Assembly: GCA_963796485.1 (NCBI GenBank)
Contig: CAWCLV010000007.1
Location: 1-64,000 of the forward strand
DNA: 64,000 bases
DNA from: CAWCDJ01 sp963796485
GTDB lineage: Bacteria; Acidobacteriota; Terriglobia; Bryobacterales; Bryobacteraceae
Direction: 5' to 3'
The translations under genes and the position numbers were made by a program. Shown here piece after piece: positions 43,970 through 52,945 of the stretch. Positions within the stretch are counted from its first letter, which is position 1. Every line of letters starts with the position of its first letter. The notes beneath the pieces are model-generated. The model ran no database searches and was not told the DNA's origin. It worked only from the letters and a program-made list of their open reading frames with translations.

Positions 43970-44016
43970 AACACCTCCCTTCGGGCTTAGACACCGCGGG
44001 CGCGCGCCGGTTCCAA

Positions 44017-45135
44017 TCAGGCGGTCTTGACTATCGGAATCCGGGTTTCGAGCGCCGGCAGCGACGGAAAATCGGTGAACGGTGCGTCCTGATACCAGTA
44101 AGCCACGGAGAAGAAGTTGTCTCCACGGTCGTTGGCGTGGCCGTGCTCCATGGTGTATTTCAGGTACTTCTCGAACGTCACCGGGTTATCGCCGTGCCAG
44201 CGATAGCAGCAGTATCGTCCGCCGGTCCGCTCGGCATTGACGATCAGCGGCGCGCCGTACATCCGGTGAGCGAAGGGAACCGCGCCGTCGCGGCCGCCGA
44301 AGTCCCAACTGCCGAGGAAGTAGTCTTCGGAACCCGTGCCGGTGATCAGCGGCTTCGATTCGTCATCGACGAAAATCATCTCGTCGCCTTCGCCCCACCA
44401 GCCGTTGGCATTTTGCAGGACTCCGAGAGTCACGCCCATCAGGTGGCCGCGGCCGCGCGATTCCGTGTAGACGTAGTTGTGGCGGCCGTCGAGATTGAGC
44501 TTCGGCCCCTGGGTCAGCACGGGGACGCAGGGCGCCGCCTGCCGGTATTGCGCGTGGAAGTAGAGAATGTCGTCGGGCAGCGCGGGAACCGTCATGTAGT
44601 CGATGTTGGAGTAGAACGAGGGCACTTCCTGCTTGCCTTCGTTGGTGACGGTGAACCGCGCGGAGCGCCGATAAGGCATGGCGAAGTAACAGTTCAGCGA
44701 CTTGCCGGGCGAACAGGCGAGGTATGCCGATTCGTAGTGAAAGTAGGAGTTCAAATTGAGGCCGAAGAAGTCGCCGATGGGCGCCTCCACGCTCGGCTTC
44801 TGGTTACCGTCCCAATAGCCGCGCAGGACGATCTCTTTCAGATGATCCCCGCCGCGGGCCGCGATGGTGAACCAGATGTGGGAGATGATGCCGGGACCTT
44901 GGGCGTTGAACACCTCGTAGGTGCCTCCCGCGGGGATGGTCCAGGAATCGCGATTGCCGCCCGTGCGGTCCCAACTGCCCTGTTTCAGGGACTTATAATT
45001 CTGCGCCCGCGCATAATGCGGGAGTAAGGGGAAATCGGCGGAACCGGCTCCCTGCGCCTGTGCCATGGGCGACGCCGCGGCGGCAACTCCGCCCGCGGCC
45101 AGCATCTGATTCAAAAAACTCCGGCGGTCTTTCAT
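44017..45135 (-). CDS. DUF2961 / GH172-family protein, Tat- or Sec-exported
   Basis: This 372-aa protein starts MKDRRSFLNQMLAAGG, a probable Tat signal, cut near AQAQG. The body matches DUF2961, now glycoside hydrolase family 172, whose members act on fructofuranose- or arabinofuranose-containing glycans. Recognisable segments are GPGIISHIWFTI, FFGLNLNSYFHYESAYLACS, NGWWGEGDEMIFVDDE, TGTGSEDYFLGSWDFG and GGRYCCYRWHGDNPVTF. It lies 16 nt downstream of the SGNH hydrolase, on the same strand as the Oar receptor, suggesting a glycan-processing module. Confidence 0.88.
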   Translation of the reverse strand: MKDRRSFLNQMLAAGGVAAAASPMAQAQGAGSADFPLLPHYARAQNYKSLKQGSWDRTGGNRDSWTIPAGGTYEVFNAQGPGIISHIWFTIAARGGDHLKEIVLRGYWDGNQKPSVEAPIGDFFGLNLNSYFHYESAYLACSPGKSLNCYFAMPYRRSARFTVTNEGKQEVPSFYSNIDYMTVPALPDDILYFHAQYRQAAPCVPVLTQGPKLNLDGRHNYVYTESRGRGHLMGVTLGVLQNANGWWGEGDEMIFVDDESKPLITGTGSEDYFLGSWDFGGRDGAVPFAHRMYGAPLIVNAERTGGRYCCYRWHGDNPVTFEKYLKYTMEHGHANDRGDNFFSVAYWYQDAPFTDFPSLPALETRIPIVKTA

Positions 45136-45151
45136 GGTTTTCTGTCTCCGG

Positions 45152-45883
45152 CTACTTACGCAGTGCTTCGGCGATTGATTTCTCGGCCAGCGGCCCCATA
45201 ATTTTGTACCCGGCGGCGTTGGGGTGGAGGCCGTCGTTGGTGATTTCCGCTTTGAAGAAGCCCTTATCGTCCACGGTGGAGGAGAAATAATCCAGGTAAA
45301 CAAAGTGGTTCTTCCCGGTATAGTCCTTGATCCAGCGGTTCAGCGCGTTGATGGCGGCGGGCGGCCGCGCTTCCGTCTGAGGGCGGTGGTAATCGCATAC
45401 CGGCGTCAGCGAGGCCAGGATCACTTTGATGCCGTTGGCGCGCGCCATGTCGCTCATGGCCATCAGGTTGTTCTCGATGGTCTCGAGCGACACCGGCCCG
45501 ATGTTGCCGCCGATATCGTTCGTGCCCGCGAGGATCAGCACGGCTTCCGGCTTGAGCGCGATCACGTCGGGATAGAAGCGCAGAAGCATCTGTGCGGTAA
45601 CCTGACCGCTGATCCCGCGGTTAACGTACGGCTTGCCGGGGAAGAAGGTGCTGCCGTTATTGCCGCGGCCCCATCCGTCCGTGATGGAGTCGCCCATGAA
45701 GACCACGCGCTCCTCACCGGGAGCGGGGGGCTGCAGTTTCTGGTTTTCGGCGGCGTAGCGCGCGGTGTTGCCGTAATCGTTGACCAGTTGATAGATATTT
45801 CGAAGATTCCAGGGAATCTGAGGAGGAGGCGCCTGTTGCGCGAACGCAGCAGCCGCAAAGAGAAGCGCGAGCGGAATCCGCAT
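45152..45883 (-). CDS. SGNH/GDSL-type hydrolase, exported
   Basis: This 243-aa exported esterase-like enzyme has a signal peptide ending AAAAFAQQ. Block I is FMGDSITDGWG (nucleophilic Ser), block II contains NRGISGQ (Gly), block III is LAGTNDIGGN (Asn) and block V is DGLHPNAAGY (Asp/His). It is probably a carbohydrate or acyl esterase. The ATG at 45883 lies 7 nt after a TACAAT box. It is flanked by the Oar receptor (58 nt upstream) and GH172 (16 nt downstream). Confidence 0.93.
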   Translation of the reverse strand: MRIPLALLFAAAAFAQQAPPPQIPWNLRNIYQLVNDYGNTARYAAENQKLQPPAPGEERVVFMGDSITDGWGRGNNGSTFFPGKPYVNRGISGQVTAQMLLRFYPDVIALKPEAVLILAGTNDIGGNIGPVSLETIENNLMAMSDMARANGIKVILASLTPVCDYHRPQTEARPPAAINALNRWIKDYTGKNHFVYLDYFSSTVDDKGFFKAEITNDGLHPNAAGYKIMGPLAEKSIAEALRK

Positions 45884-45890
45884 GCAGCTT

Positions 45891-45896
45891 ATTGTA
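45891..45896 (-). promoter_or_regulatory. -10 box (TACAAT on minus strand), leaderless arrangement
   Basis: On the minus strand TACAAT is followed by 7 nt and the ATG of the SGNH hydrolase. It gives that gene its own promoter between the Oar gene and GH172. Confidence 0.5.
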
Positions 45897-45941
45897 TGGC
45901 ACAACAGCAGGGGCGGAAGCGGAGTTCCGCCCCTGAAGGGT

Positions 45942-48900
45942 TCAGAAGGTCAGGCGTGCGGAGATCTGCAACTGGCGCGATGCGTACACGAAGTTCGAAG
46001 CGGTGGTCGGGGCCATGAATGCCGCGTTCGGAGCCAGGCAGCCGTTGGTGTGGCCGGCGCACGCGCCGCTGCCCGCGTTCGAGTAGTTGTACTGGGTCGT
46101 GTTGACGGCCGTAATGTTCGTGGTGTTGAAAGCGTTGAAAGCCTCGCCGATGAACTGGAGGCGCATGCGCTCCGCGATCGAGAACTCGCGGCCGATGCGG
46201 AAATCCAGGTTGTGGAGCGAGGGCAGCCGGTAGGAGTTACGAGGGATCCAGGGAGCGCGGCCGCCGATCGACCCACCGGAGTTGCTGACCATGCCCCCGG
46301 TCAGTCCGCCGTTGGGACCACCCGAGGGGAATCCGCTGATCTGCCCCGTGATTGGCTGCCCGGTCGCCATCGTGAGAATGCTGGAAAAGTTCCAGCCGTT
46401 CACGAGCAGGCGGAGGGGCGTGCTTGAAATGCCGTTGATCCGGGGCATCCAGACTCCGCTGGCGACAAACCGGTGGCGCTGATCCAGATCCGAAGTCCCA
46501 TACTCCAGCTTGCGGTTGAACGGATCGACCGGGGAATCGGTGCCGTAGAACGTGCCGTACTGGCCGGGCACTTCGCCTCCGTCCGTGGCCTTACTGAGAG
46601 TGTAGTTCGCCAGGAACTCGAGGCCATGGCTCATCGGCTTGCGGAACGAGATGACCATGGAGTTGTACCAGGAATTAACGTCGCTCGACCCGGCCAGAAT
46701 TACGCCTGTGGCGTCGGTGCGTTTAGTGTAGAAGGGCTCGGAGATGGTCTGGGCGGTCGTGCCGCCGGTCGAGAGGACATCGTAGCTGCGGGTCCCTGTG
46801 GCAGGCTGAAGGTTGCTGTCGATGAACATCGGCAGGTGCATGCCGCGGCTGAAAACGTAAGCGGCCGAGAAACTGGTATTGCCGGGCAACTGGCGCTCGA
46901 AGGTAACCTCGCCCTCGTGAACCAGGGGGTTGATGAAATCCGGCACCAGCCCGTGGGTCAACTGCGTGGCGGCGGGCGGCGCGAACGTCGTGACCTGCGG
47001 GGTCAGCGCACCGGCGAAGGGCGCGGTCAGCGCGGGGCCCGGAGCGGGAAAGATCACGTTGGGGAAACTCAGGGTCGGGCAGGTAGTCGGGGTGCAGTTA
47101 AAGGTCTGCTGGTAGACGCCGTTTTCCACACGGATGGCGTAGTAGGTGCTGTTCGAGGTCTTGGCGAAGAACATACCGTAGCCCGCGCGCAGCACGGTAT
47201 TGTTTGCCAGGTTCCAGGCCACGCCGATCCGCGGGGCGAAATTGTTTTTGTCGATCTTGATGGTGCTGGAATAGAGCGTAGTGAGCGGGGTGGCGGTGTT
47301 CGGCTTCGGCGGTTGGGGAACCATCTGAAGGTCGTAGCGGACGCCCAGGTTGAGCGTCAGCCGCGAATTCACCTTCCAGTTGTCTTCCAGGTAGCCGGCC
47401 ACGTCGTTGTTGTAGAAATCGTCCCTGCCAACGCCGGTGATAGGGTCGGTGACCTGGGCAAAACTGGCGAAGTGGCGGCCGGTGAGACCGTCCCCGGTGT
47501 TGATGCCGTACATGTCCAGCACCCAGTTGTTGAACGCGGTCTGGGCGCTGCCGCTGTAGTTGTAAAGCCCGCCGCCCTGGTACAGATTGATCAGCAGTTC
47601 GTGAATGAAGTTGAGGTCGAGCCCGGCTTTGAAGGTGTGGCGCCCGTGAACGAACGATACCGTGTCCGAGACCTGGTAGCGGTGCTCGTCGGGGAAGGCC
47701 GGGCGGGGCAGGGCGTTCGGCATGCCATAGGTCATCACGCTGGCGATTCCGACGCTGGGCCCGGCCGCATTGGCGGAAGTGATTTCCAGGTCGCGGCCCC
47801 ACTGGAAGCGGAGGTTATTCACCACGTTGTTGCTGATGGTGGAATCCCAGTTGGTTACGAAGATCCGCTCGTGGGTGGTGTTAGTGCCGTTGGCGCTTAC
47901 CGAAAGATTGTTATAGGAAGGGCTGGTGCTGTAAGCGTTGGGCGCGTGATAGTTCATGAAGTCCAGCGACGCGCTGACGTGGTTCGAGGCATTGAACTGG
48001 TAGTCGAGCTTGCCGAACCCGAGGTCCTGGTTCGTGGCGCGCGCGAAAACCCCGAGTTGCGCCGCCAGGAAGCTGTTTGCCGAAGCACATTGGGAGCCCG
48101 TAACCTGCGCCGGGCAGGTGAGGGGGAAGCGCGAACTGCTGGTGTAAGTGACGGGGTTGACCTTGCGTGAGCCGTCGTAGGTCACAAAGTAAAACAGCCG
48201 GTCCTTAATGATCGGCCCGCCTATGCTCACGCCAAACTGCTGCTGCTGGTGAATCGGCTGGCTGTAGATGCCCTGCGACTTACTGATGGGATCGAGCGCG
48301 TTCAGCGAGGGATAGCGCAGATAATAGAAGAGGTCGCCATGAACCTGGTTCGTGCCGGACTTGGTCACCGCGTTGACCACGCCGCCGGCCGCCTGTCCCA
48401 GTTCGGCGCTGTAGTTGCTGGAGCTGACCTGGTATTCCTTGATGGAATCCATGCTGTAGACGTAAGCGCCACTGAGGGCGCGGCCGCGTGCCTCGGAGAA
48501 GAACGCCTGATTGTTGTTGGCTCCGTCGACCGAGTTCTCGTTATAGAGGCCCGAGATGCCGCGGTAGGAAACCAGGCCGCTGCCGCCGTCGGTCGTGACG
48601 TTGGGGGTCAGCAGCGCGAAGTTGTCCCACCGGCGGCCCGCAATCGGCAGGTTCTCCACAAGGCCCTGGCTCACCACCTGCGAAGACTCCGTCTTTTCGG
48701 TATCGACGACCGGAGCCTCTCCCGTAACCGTCACCTCGGCTTGTGCCGTCTGCACGGCAATCGAGAGGTCCAGGGAAAGGGTCTGGCCGACCTGGAGTAC
48801 GAGGTCCTTGCGAAGGACCGTCGCGAAACCGGTCTTGGAGGCGCGGACCTCATAGTGGCCCGGTTGGAGGAAGGCTGCGCCGAAGACGCCGCCCTCGCTG

Positions 48901-49094
48901 GTTTCAGTCTTGCGTTCGATGCCGGTATCGGTGTTGCGGACGATCACGGTCGCGCCGGGAACCAGCGCTCCGGTCGGGTCGGTCACCGTGCCGGTAAGCG
49001 TGCCGGAGCCGGCGCCCTGGGAGAAGGCACTGACAGCGGCGATCAGGATCAACGCGCACACGGAGAGTAATGAAAAAAAGCGTGGCTTGGACAT
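45942..49094 (-). CDS. Oar-like TonB-dependent receptor (carboxypeptidase regulatory-like domain plus beta-barrel)
   Basis: This 1050-aa outer-membrane protein has a signal peptide and an N-terminal carboxypeptidase-regulatory-like domain (GTLTGTVTDPTGALVPGATV, then GHYEVRASKTGF; about 30-110). A plug follows (SYRGISGLYNENSVDGANNNQ, quoted in part; VVNAVTKSGTNQVHGDLFYY), then a large barrel ending ISARLTF with a C-terminal Phe. The family is expanded in Acidobacteriota and is thought to import or bind large substrates with TonB energy. The ATG at 49094 has AAGGGAG 8 nt upstream. The SGNH and GH172 genes downstream suggest a glycan substrate. Confidence 0.9.
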   Translation of the reverse strand: MSKPRFFSLLSVCALILIAAVSAFSQGAGSGTLTGTVTDPTGALVPGATVIVRNTDTGIERKTETSEGGVFGAAFLQPGHYEVRASKTGFATVLRKDLVLQVGQTLSLDLSIAVQTAQAEVTVTGEAPVVDTEKTESSQVVSQGLVENLPIAGRRWDNFALLTPNVTTDGGSGLVSYRGISGLYNENSVDGANNNQAFFSEARGRALSGAYVYSMDSIKEYQVSSSNYSAELGQAAGGVVNAVTKSGTNQVHGDLFYYLRYPSLNALDPISKSQGIYSQPIHQQQQFGVSIGGPIIKDRLFYFVTYDGSRKVNPVTYTSSSRFPLTCPAQVTGSQCASANSFLAAQLGVFARATNQDLGFGKLDYQFNASNHVSASLDFMNYHAPNAYSTSPSYNNLSVSANGTNTTHERIFVTNWDSTISNNVVNNLRFQWGRDLEITSANAAGPSVGIASVMTYGMPNALPRPAFPDEHRYQVSDTVSFVHGRHTFKAGLDLNFIHELLINLYQGGGLYNYSGSAQTAFNNWVLDMYGINTGDGLTGRHFASFAQVTDPITGVGRDDFYNNDVAGYLEDNWKVNSRLTLNLGVRYDLQMVPQPPKPNTATPLTTLYSSTIKIDKNNFAPRIGVAWNLANNTVLRAGYGMFFAKTSNSTYYAIRVENGVYQQTFNCTPTTCPTLSFPNVIFPAPGPALTAPFAGALTPQVTTFAPPAATQLTHGLVPDFINPLVHEGEVTFERQLPGNTSFSAAYVFSRGMHLPMFIDSNLQPATGTRSYDVLSTGGTTAQTISEPFYTKRTDATGVILAGSSDVNSWYNSMVISFRKPMSHGLEFLANYTLSKATDGGEVPGQYGTFYGTDSPVDPFNRKLEYGTSDLDQRHRFVASGVWMPRINGISSTPLRLLVNGWNFSSILTMATGQPITGQISGFPSGGPNGGLTGGMVSNSGGSIGGRAPWIPRNSYRLPSLHNLDFRIGREFSIAERMRLQFIGEAFNAFNTTNITAVNTTQYNYSNAGSGACAGHTNGCLAPNAAFMAPTTASNFVYASRQLQISARLTF

Positions 49095-49234
49095 AGATCG
49101 ACTCCCTTGGATGAAACAGGATACCATCCAAACTCTTTCGATTCGATGAATTCTGATTAATTCTGTTTATGGAGCCGAAAAGCTATGGCGATGGTAGCGG
49201 GCTTCGCCCACAGGGGCGGGCCCGTAGGCTTATG

Positions 49235-52138
49235 CTACGGTTTTTCGGATTCCAAATTCAATATTTCCGTTTTGTCTTTTTCGAGGTAGGGAACTCCCCT
49301 TACCATCCAATCCGGGGCGGGCGCGCCTTTCAGGTAATGGTCGAAGTATTCCTGGAGGCGAATGGTGTAATCCTTCTGGTCGGCGCGGCGGCGCAAGCCG
49401 TGCGGCTCGCCATTGTAGACGAAAAGGTAAACTTCTTTGCCGAGGCGGCGGAGCGCCAGGTAAAACTCGATCCCCTGGTACCATGGCACCGCGTCGTCGG
49501 CATCGTTGTGCAGAAGCATGACGGGGGTCTGTACGCGGTCGGCCCAGAAGATGGGCGAATTTTCGATGAAGCGCGTGGGGTACTGCCAGACGGAACCGCC
49601 GATGCGGCTCTGCGTCCGCTCGTACTGGAACTGCCTGGGAAGTCCGGTTCCCCAGCGGATGCCATCGTACGCGCTGATCATGTCGGCGACCGGCGCGCCC
49701 GCAGCCACGGCGCGGAAGCGCTTCGTCTGGGTCACCATGTAAGCGATCTGATATCCGCCCCAGCTATGGCCCTGGATGCCGATGGCGTTCTCATCCACGA
49801 TCCCCTTATCCACAACCGCCTGGATCGCCGGCAACACGCACTTCAGGGCGCTCTGGCCGGGGTAGCCGACGGTGTAAACGATGTCCGGCGTCAGCACCAG
49901 ATAGCCGTTCGAAACGTAGTAAGTGATGTTAATGGAATGCTGGGGCCGGGGTTCCACATACCGGTTCACGCGATCCGTGAGCTTCTCGTAAATATAGACC
50001 ATCAGGGGGTACTTCTTGTGAGGGTCGAAGTTCTCGGGCTTGTAGAGCGCGGCGGTGAGCGGGACGCCGTCGGCATTCTTGAACGCGACAATCCCGGACG
50101 TGCCCCAGTTGATTCCGGCCTGCTGCGGGTTCGCGTTGCTGACTTTGCGCAGTTCGCGGAAGCCGGAGTCGGTGATGAGCAGGTCGGGGAATTCGGAAAA
50201 AGACTGGCCTGTCAGCAAGTAAACGTCTGCGTCTTTGGCTTTAACGGGCGGAGCGAAATACTTGTGGCCCAGCAGGATCTGCTTCGGTTCGCCGCCCTCG
50301 ATCCCGGTGCGGAAGAAGCCGGTGTCCCAGGTTTTCAGGCTCTCGGCGTGCAGCAGCAGCGGTTTTGCCGGATCGATCCAGCGGACGCGCGGATCGGTTT
50401 CGAGCCGGACGTAGCGCAACCGGAGACTGTGCTGCCGGCCGTAGCCGTTGGTCAGGTTCTTCGCGCCGGATCCGTCCGGCGACACCCGCCAGATGTCGTA
50501 CTCGTCGTAGAGCAGGACGTATTTGCCGTCGCTCGTCCAGCCCGCGAAGCCGTATGCGGCCGGGGTGCTGGGAGTGTCGGTTTCTTCGTTCCAGAATTTT
50601 TCGGAGAGCCCCGAGGTCAGGTTGGTGACTGTGCCGTCGGGGACGGAAATCGTCTCCCAGTTCTTGCCGTCGAAGCCAAGGAGGTAGCGGCCTCCCGGTG
50701 ACCATGACGTGATCGCGCCGTGGTGTTTCCGCGCTACGATCTTGCGGGCACCGGTCCGTTCATCGATCAGATACGCATCCGAGTAGCGCTCGTCCCAATC
50801 GGCCTGAATGCGATACTGGCGGTCGTCCGAGCCGAGCGCCCATTGCGGGTTCTCCGAAGGGGTGACCTCCGCGAGGGCGGCATCGCCCAGTTGCACCACT
50901 TTGTGCTCGGGGACGAGATACACGGCGGTGTATGTTCGATTGCGGTCACGCGTGGCGTGGACCTTCTGGATGGGGTTGATGTAATCGTCTTTATACGACC
51001 AGAGATCCACGGAGGCCTTGTCGTCCGGGTTGGTGTCGGCGTTCGCGGGCTTGGCGGGAGTGGGAGGGGCGCAGCCGAAATAGATGCGGCTGCCGTCCTT
51101 CGAAAAGCTGAGGTTGCCCTTATCGCTGATGACGAACTCGGAGCGAAATCCCGGGGTGCTCGCGGAAGCCAGTTCCGCGGCGGCAGCGGAATGGCGGTCC
51201 CATCCGTAGAGCTTCCACTTCGGCTGCTTCGATGCCGCATCGTCGCGGTCGCTGACGAACGCGAGTTGAGTCTGCTTCTCGTCCCAGGTCAGCTTCTGGT
51301 ACTTTCCCTTTCCGGCCAGCAGCGAGGCAGGGGCATCGGCGGAATTTACGGGAGCGGCGAACAGGCCGTTCTTTGCGGTGTCGTGGGCCGAGACGGCGTA
51401 GAGGAGTTGCGTGCCGTCGTCGGTGAGTGAGAACTCCACTGCGTCCGGAAACGTCCGCTCGCTCGCATCGGAAAGCTTGCGGAGCACGAGGTCCGAGCCG
51501 AACTCCGGGCGTGCCCCATTCGCCGCCCCGGCGCCTCCGCGCCCGCCGCGTCCGCCCTGCTGGTCGGAATCTTCGCCCGCATCCGTCTTGGCCGGCGCCG
51601 CCTTGGTTTCCGCTGCCTCTTTCAGGTAGGTCAGAACACCGGCCGCCTTCTCCGGCATCTGGAAGCGCTTCACGCGCTCGATGCGGGTGGCTCTACCGGA
51701 GGCGAGATCGACGATCACCATGGCGTCTTTCGGCGCCTGATCGCCGGTCTTCTTCTCTTTTCGCGCCTTTTCCAGGTCCGCCTTGGCGGGGAACGCAGAG
51801 AAGACCACGGTCTTGCTGTCGGATGAGAATGCGATGGTCACACTACGAGCTTCGAGCGGAGTGCCCTCTTCGGGGTTGGCGGCCAGGGGCGGCGCAGGGC
51901 GTGCGCCCGCGGGCTCATGCTGCTCTTTGCCGGTTGCCAGATTGCGGATGATCACTTCGCCGTCGCCGTCTTGCGGGAACACACCGTAGGCCAGGAACTC
52001 ACCGTCATTCGAGAGTTTCTGGCTGGTGATGGACTTCCAGCCATCGTAATCGCGGTGGGTGAGGGGGCGCTTAGTCTGGGCGGAGGCAAGCGCAACGAAG
52101 AGGAGCAGTGCCGAAGCGGCAACCTTGCGGGGAAACAT
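49235..52138 (-). CDS. S9-family prolyl oligopeptidase-like serine peptidase, exported
   Basis: This 967-aa protein has a signal peptide (MFPRKVAASALLLFVALASAQ), a long N-terminal beta-propeller with a Gly/Arg-rich loop (QQGGRGGRGGAGA) and a C-terminal alpha/beta-hydrolase domain. The catalytic triad is visible: Ser in GIQGHSWGGYQ, Asp in LLHNDADDAVPW and His in GEPHGLRRR. It should cleave oligopeptides in the periplasm or outside. The start at 52138 lies 7 nt after a TACAAT box. Confidence 0.92.
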   Translation of the reverse strand: MFPRKVAASALLLFVALASAQTKRPLTHRDYDGWKSITSQKLSNDGEFLAYGVFPQDGDGEVIIRNLATGKEQHEPAGARPAPPLAANPEEGTPLEARSVTIAFSSDSKTVVFSAFPAKADLEKARKEKKTGDQAPKDAMVIVDLASGRATRIERVKRFQMPEKAAGVLTYLKEAAETKAAPAKTDAGEDSDQQGGRGGRGGAGAANGARPEFGSDLVLRKLSDASERTFPDAVEFSLTDDGTQLLYAVSAHDTAKNGLFAAPVNSADAPASLLAGKGKYQKLTWDEKQTQLAFVSDRDDAASKQPKWKLYGWDRHSAAAAELASASTPGFRSEFVISDKGNLSFSKDGSRIYFGCAPPTPAKPANADTNPDDKASVDLWSYKDDYINPIQKVHATRDRNRTYTAVYLVPEHKVVQLGDAALAEVTPSENPQWALGSDDRQYRIQADWDERYSDAYLIDERTGARKIVARKHHGAITSWSPGGRYLLGFDGKNWETISVPDGTVTNLTSGLSEKFWNEETDTPSTPAAYGFAGWTSDGKYVLLYDEYDIWRVSPDGSGAKNLTNGYGRQHSLRLRYVRLETDPRVRWIDPAKPLLLHAESLKTWDTGFFRTGIEGGEPKQILLGHKYFAPPVKAKDADVYLLTGQSFSEFPDLLITDSGFRELRKVSNANPQQAGINWGTSGIVAFKNADGVPLTAALYKPENFDPHKKYPLMVYIYEKLTDRVNRYVEPRPQHSINITYYVSNGYLVLTPDIVYTVGYPGQSALKCVLPAIQAVVDKGIVDENAIGIQGHSWGGYQIAYMVTQTKRFRAVAAGAPVADMISAYDGIRWGTGLPRQFQYERTQSRIGGSVWQYPTRFIENSPIFWADRVQTPVMLLHNDADDAVPWYQGIEFYLALRRLGKEVYLFVYNGEPHGLRRRADQKDYTIRLQEYFDHYLKGAPAPDWMVRGVPYLEKDKTEILNLESEKP

Positions 52139-52145
52139 GCAGCGT

Positions 52146-52151
52146 ATTGTA
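52146..52151 (-). promoter_or_regulatory. -10 box (TACAAT on minus strand), leaderless arrangement
   Basis: TACAAT on the minus strand is followed by 7 nt and the ATG of the S9 peptidase; there is no Shine-Dalgarno. Confidence 0.5.
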
Positions 52152-52263
52152 GAACGTTGCACTTGCCCGCGGGCGCGGCAGGACTATGGAGTCGATAGGC
52201 AGACAGGCGCCGGGCCGGGTAATTGAACACGGCCCAGGCGCCTCGTAACCGGCAGGCAAAGCG

Positions 52264-52728
52264 TCAGCGGGCTTGCTCATGACTTCGGGAATGTCCCTGC
52301 TCCCTGTTTGCCCTGTTGGCGTACTCGTGGCGGTCGTGCTCATTGCGGTGATGACGCTTATATCGCTGGTATGCGTAGCCTCCGCCGCCACCCAGGGCGC
52401 CACCGATGAGAGCCCCGGCGCCGCCTCCGACCAGTCCTCCGACTAAAGCGCCGCCCGCTGCTCCGCCAACAACCGGAGCGTTCCTCTTGACCCAACTCTC
52501 GGTCTTATGCCAGGAAACGACGGGTTGGTAGAGATCGGACTGAGCGGTTTGTAAACCGGGTGCGGGAATCGCCTCCACGGCGGGGCTGTACGCCTGGACG
52601 GATTCTTCGATCGCGTAGGTGGTTGGCGCGGGTGCGGCATGGCCGACCAACGGCGTTATTCCGATCACCGCCGTGGTCAGAATCCCGCCGACGAAGCGCC
52701 TGACCTCAGTTTTCGGGGTGAAATTCAT
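52264..52728 (-). CDS. Glycine-zipper exported protein
   Basis: This 154-aa protein has an N-terminal signal-like segment (FVGGILTTAVIGITPLVGHA) and a glycine-zipper helix pair (GGAAGGALVGGLVGGGAGAL, about 88-107). It ends in a His/Arg/Asn-rich hydrophilic tail. Glycine-zipper proteins often associate with membranes or form surface assemblies. The ATG at 52728 is preferred over one 6 nt earlier because AGAGG then has a 6-nt spacing. The function is unknown. Confidence 0.7.
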   Translation of the reverse strand: MNFTPKTEVRRFVGGILTTAVIGITPLVGHAAPAPTTYAIEESVQAYSPAVEAIPAPGLQTAQSDLYQPVVSWHKTESWVKRNAPVVGGAAGGALVGGLVGGGAGALIGGALGGGGGYAYQRYKRHHRNEHDRHEYANRANREQGHSRSHEQAR

Positions 52729-52824
52729 AGTCATCCTCTTATCAATTACCGCGCACATGGAGGGCCAAATCCAGGCAAGCCCAGCTCGCCCTGAGCGACA
52801 GGGAGGTTACGCTACTCTAGTTCG

Positions 52825-52852
52825 TTGACAGGGATTGGGGGGATGCTACAAT
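52825..52852 (+). promoter_or_regulatory. Sigma-70 promoter of the cysteine-synthesis cluster
   Basis: A perfect -35 TTGACA (52825-52830), a 16-nt spacer and -10 TACAAT (52847-52852). The leader is about 85 nt and contains a 7-bp hairpin (52895-52901 with 52905-52911) before the ATG at 52946. Confidence 0.75.
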
Positions 52853-52945
52853 GGGGCAAGCTCAGAGAACAGGAAATTCCTTTGCTTGCTTACAGATGCG
52901 ATCTTCGCATCCGAAAAGGGAGCAAATGAATCCAAGAAGGTGAAC

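Noticed and set aside
46473..48170. 565-codon plus-strand frame opposite the first Oar receptor
   Set aside because: It is antisense shadow; the receptor on the minus strand has signal peptide, plug and barrel motifs.
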